Below, piece by piece: positions 38,961 through 50,356 of a stretch of 64,000 nucleotides of DNA. Origin of the DNA: Brachionus koreanus (lineage: Eukaryota; Rotifera; Eurotatoria; Ploima; Brachionidae); contig PJRA01000323.1 in NCBI GenBank assembly GCA_016987375.1, positions 1,312,697 through 1,376,696 on the forward strand, written 5' to 3'. Each line of letters opens with the position of its first letter. Position 1 is the first letter of the stretch. A model generated the notes under the pieces. The model was not told where the DNA came from. It saw only the letters and a list, made by a program, of their open reading frames with translations, and searched no databases. A program made the translations under genes and the position numbers.

Positions 38961-39542
38961 CAAAGGTTCATCATGTAAAATTCTTCACATGTAGGCATGA
39001 AATGTCAAAAATTGAATTGAATATGAAATGATTTAAAAAAAGATTAATTTTTTTGAAAACCAGACAAAAAATTAAAATTTAAGTTTTCATAATATGTATA
39101 AGATAATACAGTGCTTTTATAAAAGCCCCGGAATCGGCTATCTTACGTAATTTTACACCAGTTTTAGTGATCTTACCTAACCTAAGGTTAATATTAGACA
39201 GTTAGGAATTGTAATTTTACGTAAAATTATTCAAGTTTACATTAAATTACGTTATTTTTAGTAAGATCATTCAGAATTGCTTACGGCCAAAAAAATGAGG
39301 TTTTAGATAAAAAATCAAGACAATGCTTACTGCTAATTGCTTAATTTTACGTCAAATTATTTAATTTTTTGTAAAATTTGGTAAAATTTTTAGATGAAAA
39401 TACAAATCATCAACAATGTTAAATGAAAAAAATTAAATTTAAAACGTTATCAAAAAGACCTAAATTCAAAAAGTTTTAATTAATCTAGGCATAAAAATTT
39501 AATTATTCTTGAATTTCTAAAATTATTTAATATTTTAGTTTA

Positions 39543-40100
39543 ACGAGTGAGGCATAAGTAAATGGACAAAAATTAAAAGTTAATAACTCAAAAATTAAAA
39601 ATGATATTAAGTTATGGTTTTNNNNNNNNNNNNNNNNNNNNNNNNNNNNNNNNNNNNNNNNNNNNNNNNNNNNNNNNNNNNNNNNNNNNNNNNNNNNNNN
39701 NNNNNNNNNNNNNNNNNNNNNNNNNGCGATTTCACAAAATTTAAGTCGAATTCCTTCAACTTCAACTCAATTCGGCTAATCAGCTGCTGCTTAGTTGATG
39801 CTTGCCAACCTCCCTCATATGAATACGTTTGATCGTATTATATATAGTGCTTCGAGCGATTCCTTGCTTAGTAAAGTGCGCCACAATGTCTGATTTTGCC
39901 ATTTGTGAAATCATATTTTTGACTGCTTTTCGAAAATTTTCTCGTTCAGTCACAGAAAGTGGCATTTTAAAAAATTTTTTTTTCCAATATTATAGCTAAT
40001 GGTTAGTAGTTTAATTATATATATATATTAGATCATCTGATCATTTTCCTAATCAGGAAAGTAAGCTTAACTTTTGTCTATTTACTTATGCCTCACCCGT
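39543..40100 (-). mobile_element. Inner mariner-like element, interrupted by the sequence gap
   Basis: The ends ACGAGTGAGGCATAAGTAAA (39543-) and, inverted, TTTACTTATGCCTCACCCGT (to 40100) form terminal repeats of about 28 bp. Both are bordered by TA. On the minus strand from 39965, a transposase N terminus is visible (MPLSVTERENFRKAVKNM, then IVAHFTKQGIARSTIYNTIK, a helix-turn-helix). It breaks at a stop near 39780, just before the N run. The catalytic domain is lost, either in the gap or by internal deletion. Confidence 0.8.
39622..39725. other. Assembly gap (104 N)
   Basis: Run of N inside the inner mariner-like element. Its true length is unknown; a full element would need roughly 1 kb more here. 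Confidence 1.
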
Positions 40101-40102
40101 TA

Positions 40103-40190
40103 GTTTAATAAATAAATATTAATGCCAAAATTGATGACATACCGTTGTTTTTTTTCTAATTTTCAGGATCTATGTTCATAAGAACAGACA
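40103..40190 (-). repeat. Retroelement family A tail fragment
   Basis: GTTTAATAAATAAATATTAA followed by TGATGACATACCGTT resembles the reversed tail of family A (compare 30722 and 46538). It lies within the outer Tc1-like element, directly beside the inner element's right end. Confidence 0.45.
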
Positions 40191-40577
40191 TCTTGTAATT
40201 CAAAAAGGATTAATTTATCTTGTACGTTTGCATTCTGAATTTCTTTCAACTGAAGCTTTTCCTACCCAGTCTCGCTTTGCTTTAATTTTATTTATAATTA
40301 GGCAATGTGAAATTTTTGTACAAAATTACAATTAAGATAAGAAAAGTGTTCTAATTTTTTTTCCACGCGTAAAAAAATGATTCTGCAAACAGTTCAAATT
40401 TTTACAGTAGAAATTGTGCAATTTATTGTTTATTATAGCATTTATTTTAATTTAATTTTATTATTTTATTATATTTTTTTTATTATTTTAATAAAAAAAC
40501 TACTTACGCAAGCTTACTAAAACTGGTGTAATATTACGCAAGATAGCCAATTCTGGGACTTTTATAAAAGCACTGTA

Positions 40578-41293
40578 TCATGATTTTTTTCACTAAAATT
40601 TCACAAAGAAGAGAGGAAAAGAAGTGCATTAAATAAAACAAAATAAGCTTAAAAGATTAAGATATAAGATTTTGTACACTATATTTCAAATACTTTTATA
40701 CACAAATTTTTACACACAAATAATTAAAGATTATTTGATCCTGCACGTCTAATTACTTTAAAGAGATCTAATAGCAATTAAGTGATAATTTTTAAAATTC
40801 TGTAATTTCTACTTTATTATTTAGATGGAATATAAAACTTGTTTCCGATTGTAGTAACTCGTTTATCAAGTCTTTGCCAGTTGTTTGCATCCATCCTGAT
40901 ATTGTGTTGTTATTATTCAATATTTTTTCAATTGAATTAAAAGATAAAAATAATTTTTAAAATAAACTTTATTTTTAAACTCTGAATTCTTAAATTAATT
41001 TTTTAGTTATTTAAAATTAATTCAATTTTTTTTTACTTCTTAATAAAAATTAAATGATCAATGATTAAAGCATAAAAACAAACATCTTTTAAAGCTGTTG
41101 TATAAGCTAAATTTTGAATTAAGTTTTTTTTTTTAAATAAATCTAATTTTTATTAAAATTTGAATTGCAATGCACAAATAATACAGAATTCTATAAATAT
41201 GAAAAAACTGAAATTTTCAACTAATTAACCAAATATTTTATGAAAATTAAAGTTTTAATTTAAAAAAAAAACTAATTTAAAAAACGTAAAAGA
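40578..41293. other. Intergenic, upstream of the first YPEL5-like gene
   Basis: A+T-rich, no coding signal. Should contain the promoter of the plus-strand YPEL5-like gene. Confidence 0.4.
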
Positions 41294-41692
41294 ATGGGAC
41301 GAATTTTTTTGGACCACATCGGAGGCAAGAATTTATTCTACTGTGCAAACTGTGGCACCGTTTTGACCAGCGATAACGAGTTGGTTTCGACACGTTTCAC
41401 TGGTACAACTGGACGTGCTTTTCTGTTTAATCGCGCTGTGAATCTTGATTTTAGCGAAATACAAGAAAAAGTTAGCCTTAAACTTCGTTCTTTTTATTTA
41501 AAAAAATATTTTTTTACTTTAATTTAAAATTGAAAGATGATGATCACTGGCAGACATTTTGTACGCGACGTATCTTGTAAAAGCTGTCTCGTTAAATTAG
41601 GATGGATGTACGAGTTTGCTTGCGATGAAGGTCAAGAATACAAAGAAGGCCATATAATCCTAGAAAAAGCTCTTATTTCCAAAAGTGATTGA
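41294..41692 (+). CDS. YPEL5: Yippee-like protein, YPEL5 type (copy 1)
   Basis: Two exons, 41294-41470 and 41537-41692 (66-bp intron), 110 residues. It begins [11 protein letters not shown], identical to vertebrate YPEL5, and carries the Yippee zinc site as two CxxC pairs (CANC and CKSC), with [20 protein letters not shown] and [11 protein letters not shown] between and around them, then [22 protein letters not shown]5 is a subunit of the CTLH/GID ubiquitin-ligase system in animals, where it modulates substrate binding. The family is highly conserved; all zinc ligands are present. The second copy lies 195 bp downstream on the other strand. Confidence 0.92.
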
Positions 41693-41886
41693 TTAATTTT
41701 CATTATTTAATGTATACACTGATGTAATTATTTTCCATGTTATATTATTTAATTATATTTTTTTTAAATAAAAATTTAAAATAAATTAATTTTTTAAAAT
41801 TTATTTAATAAAAAACAGTTAACAAAAAATATGGATAATTTAGCCAAAAGATTTGAAAAAGAGTGAGGTAGTGGTAATGGTATAGG

Positions 41887-42276
41887 TCAAAAGCCAATAT
41901 TCTCCGATATTAGGGCTTTTTCTAGAATTACATTGCCTTCTTTGTAACGCTGGGTCTCATCACAGGCAAATTCATACATCCAGCCGAGTTTTACCGAGCA
42001 TTTTTTACAGAATACATCGCGAACAAAGTGCCGACCAGTCAGCATTACCTTTATATTAAAAAAAATAAGTTTTACATGGATACGGGAAAAAAATAGTACC
42101 CTTTCTTGGACCTCATTGACAACCAGATTGACTGCGGACTTGAACAAAAAGGCTCGACCTGTGGCTCCATTAAATCTGGACGAAACAAGTTCGTTTTTGT
42201 TGGTCAAAACTGTATCACAGTTACCGCATGAGTACAAACAAGAACCACCAATGTGTTCCAAAAATACCCGACCCAT
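41887..42276 (-). CDS. YPEL5: Yippee-like protein, YPEL5 type (copy 2)
   Basis: Two exons, 42100-42276 and 41887-42048, 112 residues. Starts [11 protein letters not shown]. CxxC pairs CGNC and CKKC, then [18 protein letters not shown]. The 51-bp intron (42049-42099; GTACTA...AAAG) is a multiple of three with no stop, so the unspliced frame is also open; excising it restores the family sequence QERVMLTGRH. Convergent with copy 1. The two proteins differ at many positions, so the duplication is not recent. Same likely role as copy 1. Confidence 0.92.
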   Translation of the reverse strand: MGRVFLEHIGGSCLYSCGNCDTVLTNKNELVSSRFNGATGRAFLFKSAVNLVVNEVQERVLFFSRIHVKLIFFNIKVMLTGRHFVRDVFCKKCSVKLGWMYEFACDETQRYKEGNVILEKALISENIGF

Positions 42277-44127
42277 TTAGACTAAATTCTAAACTACTAA
42301 ATTATAATATTATTAAAAGTTATTCATTGTAGACCCGAAATAAAAATAATTCAAAATCGACCCAATTTTTTTAAATTATGAGCTGGATTATGCTTGTGCA
42401 AAAATTTTACAAATTTTTTATTTCTGTAAATCGAAACTAAATGAAAATAAATATTAAATAGCAAAAGTTTTACTCTAAACAAATATTTTTGGCGGAGATT
42501 TTTGTGTTATTTGAGAGACATTTCGATCAAAAATTTTTATATAGAGGTCGTAATTCGAAAAAATTTAGAAAATTAACCTCAAAAATTTTTTTCATTAAAG
42601 AAATTTCAATTATCTTCTAAATTTTAATTAAATTAAAATTTAAAATTTTATTCTTTTTGTTAAAATTAAGAAAATTAATTCTTAAGTTTTTTTTTTTAAA
42701 ATAAATAAACTACGTAGTTCTTTTAAAGGATATTTAATATTAAATTATGCTAAATAAAAAAATATAAATTACTATAAATATAGAATAATTTCTATTATTA
42801 AATTTATTTTTATAAATATTTTGATCATTAAAAAATGAAAAATAATAAAATTCAGAAAAATCCTAAAAAAAATTAAAAGAAAAACATATCTATTGCTTTT
42901 TAATTTTAAACATAGATGAAAATATAGAAATATTCGATTTTAAATCCATTTGTAGCTTTTTTTTCAAGCAATATAGCTTTTACCTGAAATATATTCTTAA
43001 ATAAGAAAACATAAAATATGAGAATATCTTATAAAAAAATTATTATTGAAAATAGATTAATTTGAATAGCTTATATCAAAATAGAATTAAATGTGATATT
43101 TTGAAAAATTTTTGCGAGATCTTTTTGACTCAGTCATTTAGACCAATATTTAAATTCTTGTTGATAGATTTTTGAACAAAAAATTTTCTGTAATGAAATT
43201 TCTTTTTTATAGCATTTACATAGCTAGGTAGGAAAAAAAAGTTTTAACTTTTTAGAATAAATTCATCGGTTATTTAAATTCAAATGAATTAAGATCATAT
43301 AATTAATCAAACTTTACATAATTTACTTAAATTACAAGAATATGCTAGCGTAGAAAAATTTAAATTTTGTTGCTTTTGAACAAAGAAAATGACATTTTGA
43401 TAGTCAAATTTTTATTTGAGATAAAAATAATAAATATTCTCATCTGTTTATATAAAGCTTTGAATAATGAGAAAAAAAATTGTTTTTTTTATATATAAAA
43501 AAAAAAAGCTAAAAAGAAAATTAAATATAAATTTTTTTTTAATTTAGCTATCTTCGGCTAAAAAGCAAATCTAACATTTGGTTTAAATAGTTGTGTACAA
43601 TAAATAGATATTCTTTTGACTTAATTTATTCAGGCTTTGATTCAGTTTTATGAAAATTGAATGAATCACAACTAATTTAATGACGCATTTAATATTCTAA
43701 AACAAAATAATTATTTTCATTCTAAGCAAATTAATTTTATATCTCAAATATTAATTTTATTAAATTTAAATAATTATTATGAGGAAAACAGAACAAAAAT
43801 TGAGTGAAATTTATAACCATGAATTTGACCGATTTATCGATTTAAAATGGTCAACTAAAATTATAAATTTGAAATTTTATTGATTGATTGATTAACCTCA
43901 TTTTAGTGTATAGTCGACCTTCTCGCATAAGTAAATTCATATTAGCCCATTTTATTTTTCATATGATGATTTTTTCGTTCATTTTGAAATTCAGGTATAA
44001 CAAATACTATTAAAATACATTCATAGTTGTTTACGCATAAAAATAAAGCTCAAACAAGATTGTCATTATTCCAGATTTCAATCAAAATTTTGAAATTCAA
44101 TTCGTATTTATCTCTCTGTTAAAAAAA
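42277..44127. other. Gene-free stretch
   Basis: 1.85 kb, strongly A+T-rich, with long A and T runs. No exon or element recognised. Flanked by two divergent gene starts (YPEL5 copy 2 and the small membrane protein). Confidence 0.45.
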
Positions 44128-44435
44128 ATGAAACAAATATTTTTATTCATAACGGTTATTTATTCAGTGCTTTGTCAAGATGCGTATTCATCAGTCAACA
44201 GAGATGGATATGGTAGACAAGATCCTAATTCTTTGTTGAACGGGTTTTTTCCAGCATGGGCCATCATTCTTTTGTGTCTCGCAGGTAATTTTGCTAATTT
44301 TGTTTAAAAAAATTATCTTAAATTTTTAAATTTTCAAAAGGCCTTTTTTTGTTAATTTCGGGTGTTAGTTATGGTCTTTATGTTCTTGGTTGCCGCAAAC
44401 CTCAATCCGAATTCAAAAAAGTTCAGCTTAGATAA
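44128..44435 (+). CDS. Small secreted-pathway protein with one transmembrane helix
   Basis: Two exons, 44128-44284 and 44341-44435 (56-bp intron), 83 residues; each exon is too short for routine ORF calling. A signal peptide (MKQIFLFITVIYSVLC) is followed by a short polar ectodomain of about 25 residues, a hydrophobic helix (AWAIILLCLAGLFLLISG) crossing the splice site, then YGLYVLGCRKP and a basic tail QSEFKKVQLR. Predicted type I orientation. Phase 1 junction with GT-AG, intron size typical of the window. No family was recognised. The moderate GC of the exons relative to the flanks supports coding. Confidence 0.62.
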
Positions 44436-45417
44436 TTAATTTAAAATTTTTATTTAATATTTTTATTATTTCTTTCAATTTTTAAAATAATAAAATCTTA
44501 GCCGATAAATTTTTTTTTGAATTATTGTTTGAATTAGTCTTGATCGTCTTTAAAGTTGCGAGAAACAATCATCTATTGGTATTTTAAATTTTAAGTTTCT
44601 TAAATTTAAAGGATGTCCAAAAAGGTTTGTTCCAATAAATAAAAATATTAGCGTGTTTATCCAAGATTAAAGATCAATTAAAAAATTCTCATTTGAATCA
44701 ACTTTAAAAAAAATATATATTAAATAAACATAAAATGGTTAATTATGGCATATAATTAAAACTTAAGCAATTTTTATGTAATTTTAAAACAAAAATACTG
44801 AAGTAAGGATTTTTTTTTTAATTATCAAATAACAAATTAATAAAAAATGTCTAAGTCAAAGACCTTCTACAAATTAAATATCATCGTCATATAATAATTA
44901 TTAAGTTTAATAAAACAATAATTCAATCTTATGCAAATTTCATATTTTTTTTATAAATTTAATTTTTTTTTCATCTTCAGAATATGGCGCTAAATGTATC
45001 AAATAAATAAATAGTAATTAATTTTATTAATAAAATTAAATCTAAAATTTGAGCTTTTCAGTTGTCTTCATTCGCTTTTCTCTTCAAAATTGAACAAAAT
45101 TTACTCAATTTTACTAATTTGATGGCCGATACAGATAGTTTTCAACCCCTTCGACATAATTGATTTTATTCTGCTCGCATTTATTGATCAGTATTTTAAA
45201 TCAATTTATATGTAAATAATACCATTGTAATATAAAAATGATTAATTTTAAATTATCAATCAGAGGAAATTTTGATAAAATGTTAGTATAAAAAGTATAT
45301 CATTCAAAAGCTTAATGCCTAAGCTACAAAATGATATACAATACTTAATAGTTGTACAACAATTTAATGAAAAAAATAGAAATTAATATTTATTTTAATT
45401 TATTTTTTATTTTAGTT
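44436..45417. other. Intergenic
   Basis: A+T-rich; no coding signal. 3' flank of the small membrane-protein gene. Confidence 0.4.
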
Positions 45418-45610
45418 TAAAAAAAGAGCTTTTGCTGTTTGGCTGTTGACTCTACGAAATTGAGATGATTTGGCAGTGAATTATTAAGAAGATAAATGCA
45501 CCTGTCCACCATCTTAAAGCTGTATATATGCAAGAATTTAGTCGGTCTTGTAATTAAGTTAAAAAATTTCGAACCACCTCGATCAATAAAAGATGAACAA
45601 TTGGTGAAAA
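45418..45610 (-). mobile_element. LINE C-terminal fragment
   Basis: The minus strand reads KFLHIYSFKMVDRCIYLLNN then SLPNHLNF, followed by a stop. This is the 'FxxRVVxxWNSLPxxxV' signature after the reverse-transcriptase domain of CR1/jockey-type LINEs. No upstream RT domain remains. Confidence 0.55.
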
Positions 45611-46537
45611 TGAGGAAGACCGAATAAGGTAAAAAGTGCTTTATTGAAAAATAAAATTTTGTTGATGCAAAAAAAGTTTGTTTTTTTTTAAATTAAATAA
45701 ACATTAAAAAAAATAGAATTTATATTTATATTTAAATTAAATACTGATAAAATAAAGAAATGAGTATATAAAAAGTTAAAATTTTGAAAAAAAAACATTA
45801 TCCGTACCGGCCATCGAGACGATCACACCTTTTTTTTGTAATCTAGTGGTCCCTACACTTGATGTTTTATATGTCTTAATTATGTAATAATAACAGGAAT
45901 TTGTTATTTACATGGTTTGTTAAGCACAAAATTTGCTTTAACTTAGTGTAATTCTTTCAAAATTAACTCTAAATTTGTCCTAATTTTAGACATCATCTGT
46001 TTTGGGATTATTTTTTCTGAAATGCATTTGTATCAAACATGAGAACAAAAAACTTAAAAGCATGGGTGAATTCATAAAAGAAATAAAAAGAACTGTTGAC
46101 ATGCATGGTTGAACAAAGACAAAATGTAGTCGACAGCTTTAGCAATAGAATTTCCATAAGGATTTTTTATCATTTTCTTATAAATTTTTATTTTAAAATT
46201 TATTTTTTAAATAGATTTTTTCAGAAAAAAAAATAATGACTCTTTTTAAAAGATATTAATGTATCTAAATTTTTGGATGAGGATACTATAAAATTAGAGC
46301 TTAATATAGCAAAATGAATGTCTCCCACTTGAAAGCGAATTCAAAAGATAATTAACGAAAATTGTTGTAAGAGATTTTTACAAGATTTGAGATTTTTGAT
46401 TCATAAAAAAAAACATTTTTAACAAAAAAGAATCCAATAAATTTTTTATTCTAAAGTCTAACTTTTGATGATAAAAAATAGTTAGTCTTTGAAAATTCAC
46501 AAATTCAATTGGTTTGAAACAATCCTTTTTTTAAAAA

Positions 46538-46760
46538 GTTTAGTTTAGTTTATTGAATAATTATAAATGACACAGTTTGTGACACGCACCGTTTTGTACA
46601 GTATTATGTCTGTGAATTACTTTATATTTCTTTTTTTTTAAGAATTAGGAAAAAAATGAAAATGTTTTAAGCGAGCCTATTTTGATGTTATTTAGTGTTG
46701 TTTTACATCTTCTCATGTATGTTTTGATTCCTGTTTTTGCTTCTAACAGCTTTTTTTGTT
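46538..46760 (-). repeat. Retroelement family A copy, minus orientation
   Basis: Starts GTTTAGTTTAGTTTATTGAA and TTGTACAGTATTATGTCTGTG, nearly the same as 30722 onward. Its reverse complement includes SKNRNQNIHEKM-like coding debris also found in the 53.9-kb copy. Confidence 0.65.
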
Positions 46761-47034
46761 TTTAAACCCGAATAAAGAATTAGAGCAGTCGACATTTTTA
46801 TACTTCTGTTTCAATTTGACAGGAAGCTGACATCAAAACGGGACTGTTAAAATCAAGATGACTGATAAATAGACTTTTGAAAATAAAAAAAAATTTTATT
46901 TAATTTTATGAGTCTTTAAAAAATTCATACTAAAATTATTCAATTTAAATTTAAAAAAAAATAAAAATAAAACAAAGAATCAAAACAGAACTGATAAAAA
47001 AAAATTTTGAAATTTTAAGTTTGTTTTTTGAAAA

Positions 47035-47540
47035 TAAGCTTAGTTAAGTTCAAACAGAAAATTAAAATATTTTGAACGTTAAAATTTAATTGTTTAGCGC
47101 CAAAATATTAATTATCAATTTTGGATATTTTCTCTGTTCAACTCATACTTCCAATTTTCATAATCAATATTACGCAATTTGCTTTGCGCACTATTGCGAA
47201 TTCGAATGAAAACTTTGCATTACGGCTTTCCAGACCATATTACGTCAACTAGCGAAAGACAAATTGACCAAAGAAGAAAAAGAAGAAGACCTAGAAACAA
47301 AAAGCATTCTGAGAGGCATCTGCTTATTAAATTAAATACCAAAGATTCAGCACATACAGCTAAACTATGAGGCCAAGCAAAACCGTCCCTACTGTTTTTT
47401 TTTCTTCTTATTCATTTAATCATTTAATGCAATTTAAAAAAATATATAAATTCAAAATAATTCATAGATAAAGTACTATGAACAACGGTGTATGTCATCA
47501 ATTGTGCTATTTACATTTATTCAATAAACTAAACTAAACT
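47035..47540 (+). repeat. Retroelement family A copy, plus orientation
   Basis: Ends TTTATTCAATAAACTAAACT at about 47517-47536. The segment at 47040-47230 matches the reverse complement of 30930-31085. With the minus-orientation copy at 46538 it forms a 1-kb unit bounded by inverted tails. A 63-codon basic ORF (47179-47370) inside is probably not a gene. Confidence 0.65.
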
Positions 47541-48431
47541 TAGTGGGAAGAAACTTTTAAATGCACTTGAATGCTATTAAAATATGGGAAAAGCTTACTC
47601 AATAACTTTTACACTATTAAGGTATATTCAACATCAATACATAAGATAAATATTTATTTTAACTGCTAAACCATAACGAAAACACGCGTAACTAAAAAAT
47701 CACACGCGCTCGTTCTCAGTTGCGTCTTGTACACAAATCACTTCAATTAATCAACTCAAACATTTGAAGACATAACAACAAAGCCTAAATACTAAATATA
47801 TAGAGTAAAAAAAAAAGAAAAACTTTTCCCGTTTCGATAAAAGATAAGCATGGCTTGACATGATTTTCTATCTTTTAGATTTCCTCCTATCTAGAGCAAA
47901 ACTGATTTAATATTTAGACTAAATAGCCATAATTTCATTATAATGAACATGATTAAAGCTTATCAAAGGACACAATCGGTCATTTATTAATTGAACAAGG
48001 AACAACTTTTATCAATACGTGCCTTAAAAACATTCTCATATTTAGACATAAACTAGTCCATATAGCCAAATCTTTTTTATTTTGCTCGATTACCGGTAAA
48101 TTATCACCCGGATTAATTTCTAATATTTACTAGTGTAATTAAATAAACGAAAAAAAAAACCAATTTTATTTGTTTAAATCTTTATTTTTAAAAGTTTACA
48201 AAATAAAACCAAATGATCTACACTTTACTTTTCGATTTGAAATTTAAGACTATTCATTTGAATATCTCTTATCTCTCATTTGTCGTTTATTATTGTTTCA
48301 TATAAGATTATGAGGTCTAGTATCTGGATATATACAAATGCACGTTCCGCATTTTCCATTAATCTCTCAGATCATTTAAATACTTATCTTATTGCTTTAG
48401 AGAAGAAAATTTTATTTAATTAATTTAGAAA
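47541..48431. other. Upstream region of the DMBX-like gene
   Basis: Less A+T-rich than most intergenic DNA here, which may reflect regulatory content. It contains a GGATTA box (48110-48115), a K50-homeodomain core site, and a TATATA-type sequence near 48331. Both motifs are short enough to occur by chance. Confidence 0.35.
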
Positions 48432-49174
48432 ATGGAGGCTGTTTTGCAATTTCCGTATCGTCCAGGCTCGTCCAAAAGCATATGTTCAGCAGAGAGTCCC
48501 CAAGTGGCCAGTCTGGCTCAGCCTCAGACCAGCGTAAACGACTTTATGTTTATATTTCCAGGGCTTGGACCGTCCACAGTGGCCACAATTCCACCATCAC
48601 CAATCTATCCTTCAATGCCAAGTGCCGGTTTTATGTTCAAGCCTCCGGGCTATGACGATGCCTTGTACAATTCATTTGCTGGAAGATTTGCCAGTAATTT
48701 CATCATTTTTTTCTAAATTAAAAATAAAATTTTAAAATTTAAAATAAAAGATTATTTATTTGAGAGCAAATATGATTATGCATCGAGTCGCAAGCACAGA
48801 CGCAATCGGACAGCTTTTACCAATTCTCAGCTTCAGACACTCGAACGTGCTTTTCAAAAAACACAGTATCCTGATATTGTAATGAGAGAAAAGTTGGCTC
48901 TATTTACCAATCTGCCCGAGGCCAGAGTTCAGGTACTTATTTCTAAGCTTAGATATTTAGATAGATTGCTGATATTATCATTACTTTTATTTAGGTATGG
49001 TTCAAAAATAGACGAGCCAAATATCGTAAGAAGCAAGTGGCATCTGAACAGACATCAAGTCAAGCAAGTGAGAAAACTTCAAATGAGACGCCAAGGGATA
49101 ATAACAAAGAAGATACTGATTCAAAAGATAAAAATGATTATTCCGAGTCAGATGCAAGCGATATTGATGTTTAA
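48432..49174 (+). CDS. DMBX1: DMBX-like paired-class homeobox transcription factor
   Basis: Three exons, 48432-48693, 48751-48932 and 48995-49174, 207 residues. The N-terminal part is Pro/Ser-rich. Just before the homeodomain is [18 protein letters not shown], similar to DMBX ADIILEARYG..HRKQRR. Homeodomain about residues 103-162: [57 protein letters not shown]. The [41 protein letters not shown] stretch is diagnostic of DMBX; residue 50 is Lys. The second intron splits the homeodomain between positions 46 and 47, the usual paired-class site. The C-terminal tail is acidic and short with no OAR motif. DMBX acts in anterior neural patterning in bilaterians. Confidence 0.92.
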
Positions 49175-50356
49175 ATTTGAGATTTATGAGTTAGAATTTT
49201 TTTTTAGATAATTATTGTTATAGTTTTTTCTTTTTAATTTTGCCTAATTCTGAGTGTAAATAATAAAATCTATTTTATTTGTTTGTTAGCAAATTTTTTA
49301 TTTAATTTAGAGAATATGAAATGTTGAGAATATAATTCTATGCTATCTTTAAAAATCATGTTTTATTTTCTTGAGAATTTAAAATAACCAGAATAATTAG
49401 ATAAAAACTAGAATAATTTTGAATTTATCAAAAAAAATTTATAGTTGAGTAAAACATTAATTGATAAAAAGATACCAAGATCGACTAGCCTTGTTGAAAA
49501 CTTGTTCTCACATTAAAAATCTGATTTCATACCAATTTTAAATTTGACTAAATTTAGAAGATTTACCAACATGGATTGATGATAGACTTGAAAACAAGTT
49601 TAAATGGCTGAATTTTTTTACAAGGATTTATGGTAAGTTTTTAACCAATTTTGAGTTCATTAAATTCAACCAGTCTACAAGCGCTAAAAAAATTAATTAA
49701 AAATAGGTTATAAATGGTTTTGTGAAATATGATACAAAATAAAAAAATAGAATAAAAAAAAATGTTTTTATCATTATTTTTAGACAAAAAAACATCGCCA
49801 AAATCTTCTTATTAATTTGATAAAAAAAGAACCAAATTTTTGAATTGGTGATTGAATCTATCAGAATTGATGCAATACTATTAGGATATGCATATTTGAA
49901 CATAAGTTGTTACGGGTTGAAGACAGGATACTTATTTGAATCTTTGAGGAGGTCGGTATATTTTTGATGTTCCAAAAAAACCTGTTAAGTTCACTATTTT
50001 AACTCGTTCGTTAGAATTATTTTGAATCTTTTATTAAATCTAGTTTAACTTTGGCTCTCAATATTTTACCCAACAAATTTTAAACAAATAAAGCTAAAAA
50101 TAAACTAAATTGAATAAAACAAAACATTTTTTATATTGGCTTTACACTTTTATTAAATAAAAATAAATTGTTTGATTCTTCAATAAAAAAGAAAAAAGAA
50201 ATATATTTTTATTAACTGATTTAAAATTGACTCCTAATTTTTAATTATCTGATTAATAGTAGAAGCTATAAAAATTTGAAATATCTGGGTTATAACTTAT
50301 TTAAGTTATAAGCTAAACTTAACTTATACCTTATTAAATTGATTATTTAAAAAAAA
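49175..50356. other. Intergenic
   Basis: A+T-rich, 1.2 kb, nothing recognised. It contains the 3' end of the DMBX-like gene. Confidence 0.4.

Larger units (their letters stand above)
39109..40575. mobile_element. Outer Tc1-like element with about 60-bp terminal inverted repeats
   Basis: The left end CAGTGCTTTTATAAAAG (39109-) is matched, inverted, by CTTTTATAAAAGCACTG ending at 40575. Similarity continues through a GGCTATCTT and TTACACCAGTTTTAGT block for about 60 bp with a handful of substitutions. TA flanks both ends (39107-39108 and 40576-40577), the Tc1/mariner target duplication. Several subterminal TTACGTAAAATT-type motifs lie inside the left end. No transposase of its own was seen, so it is probably non-autonomous. 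A second element is nested inside it. Confidence 0.75.

Noticed and set aside
47179..47370. 63-codon basic ORF with an Arg/Lys-rich stretch
   Set aside because: Lies inside a retroelement family A copy and is not preserved in the matching copy at 30.9-31.1 kb.
48110..48115. GGATTA as an autoregulatory site for the K50 homeodomain protein
   Set aside because: A 6-bp match is expected by chance in this length of A+T-rich DNA; kept only as a remark.
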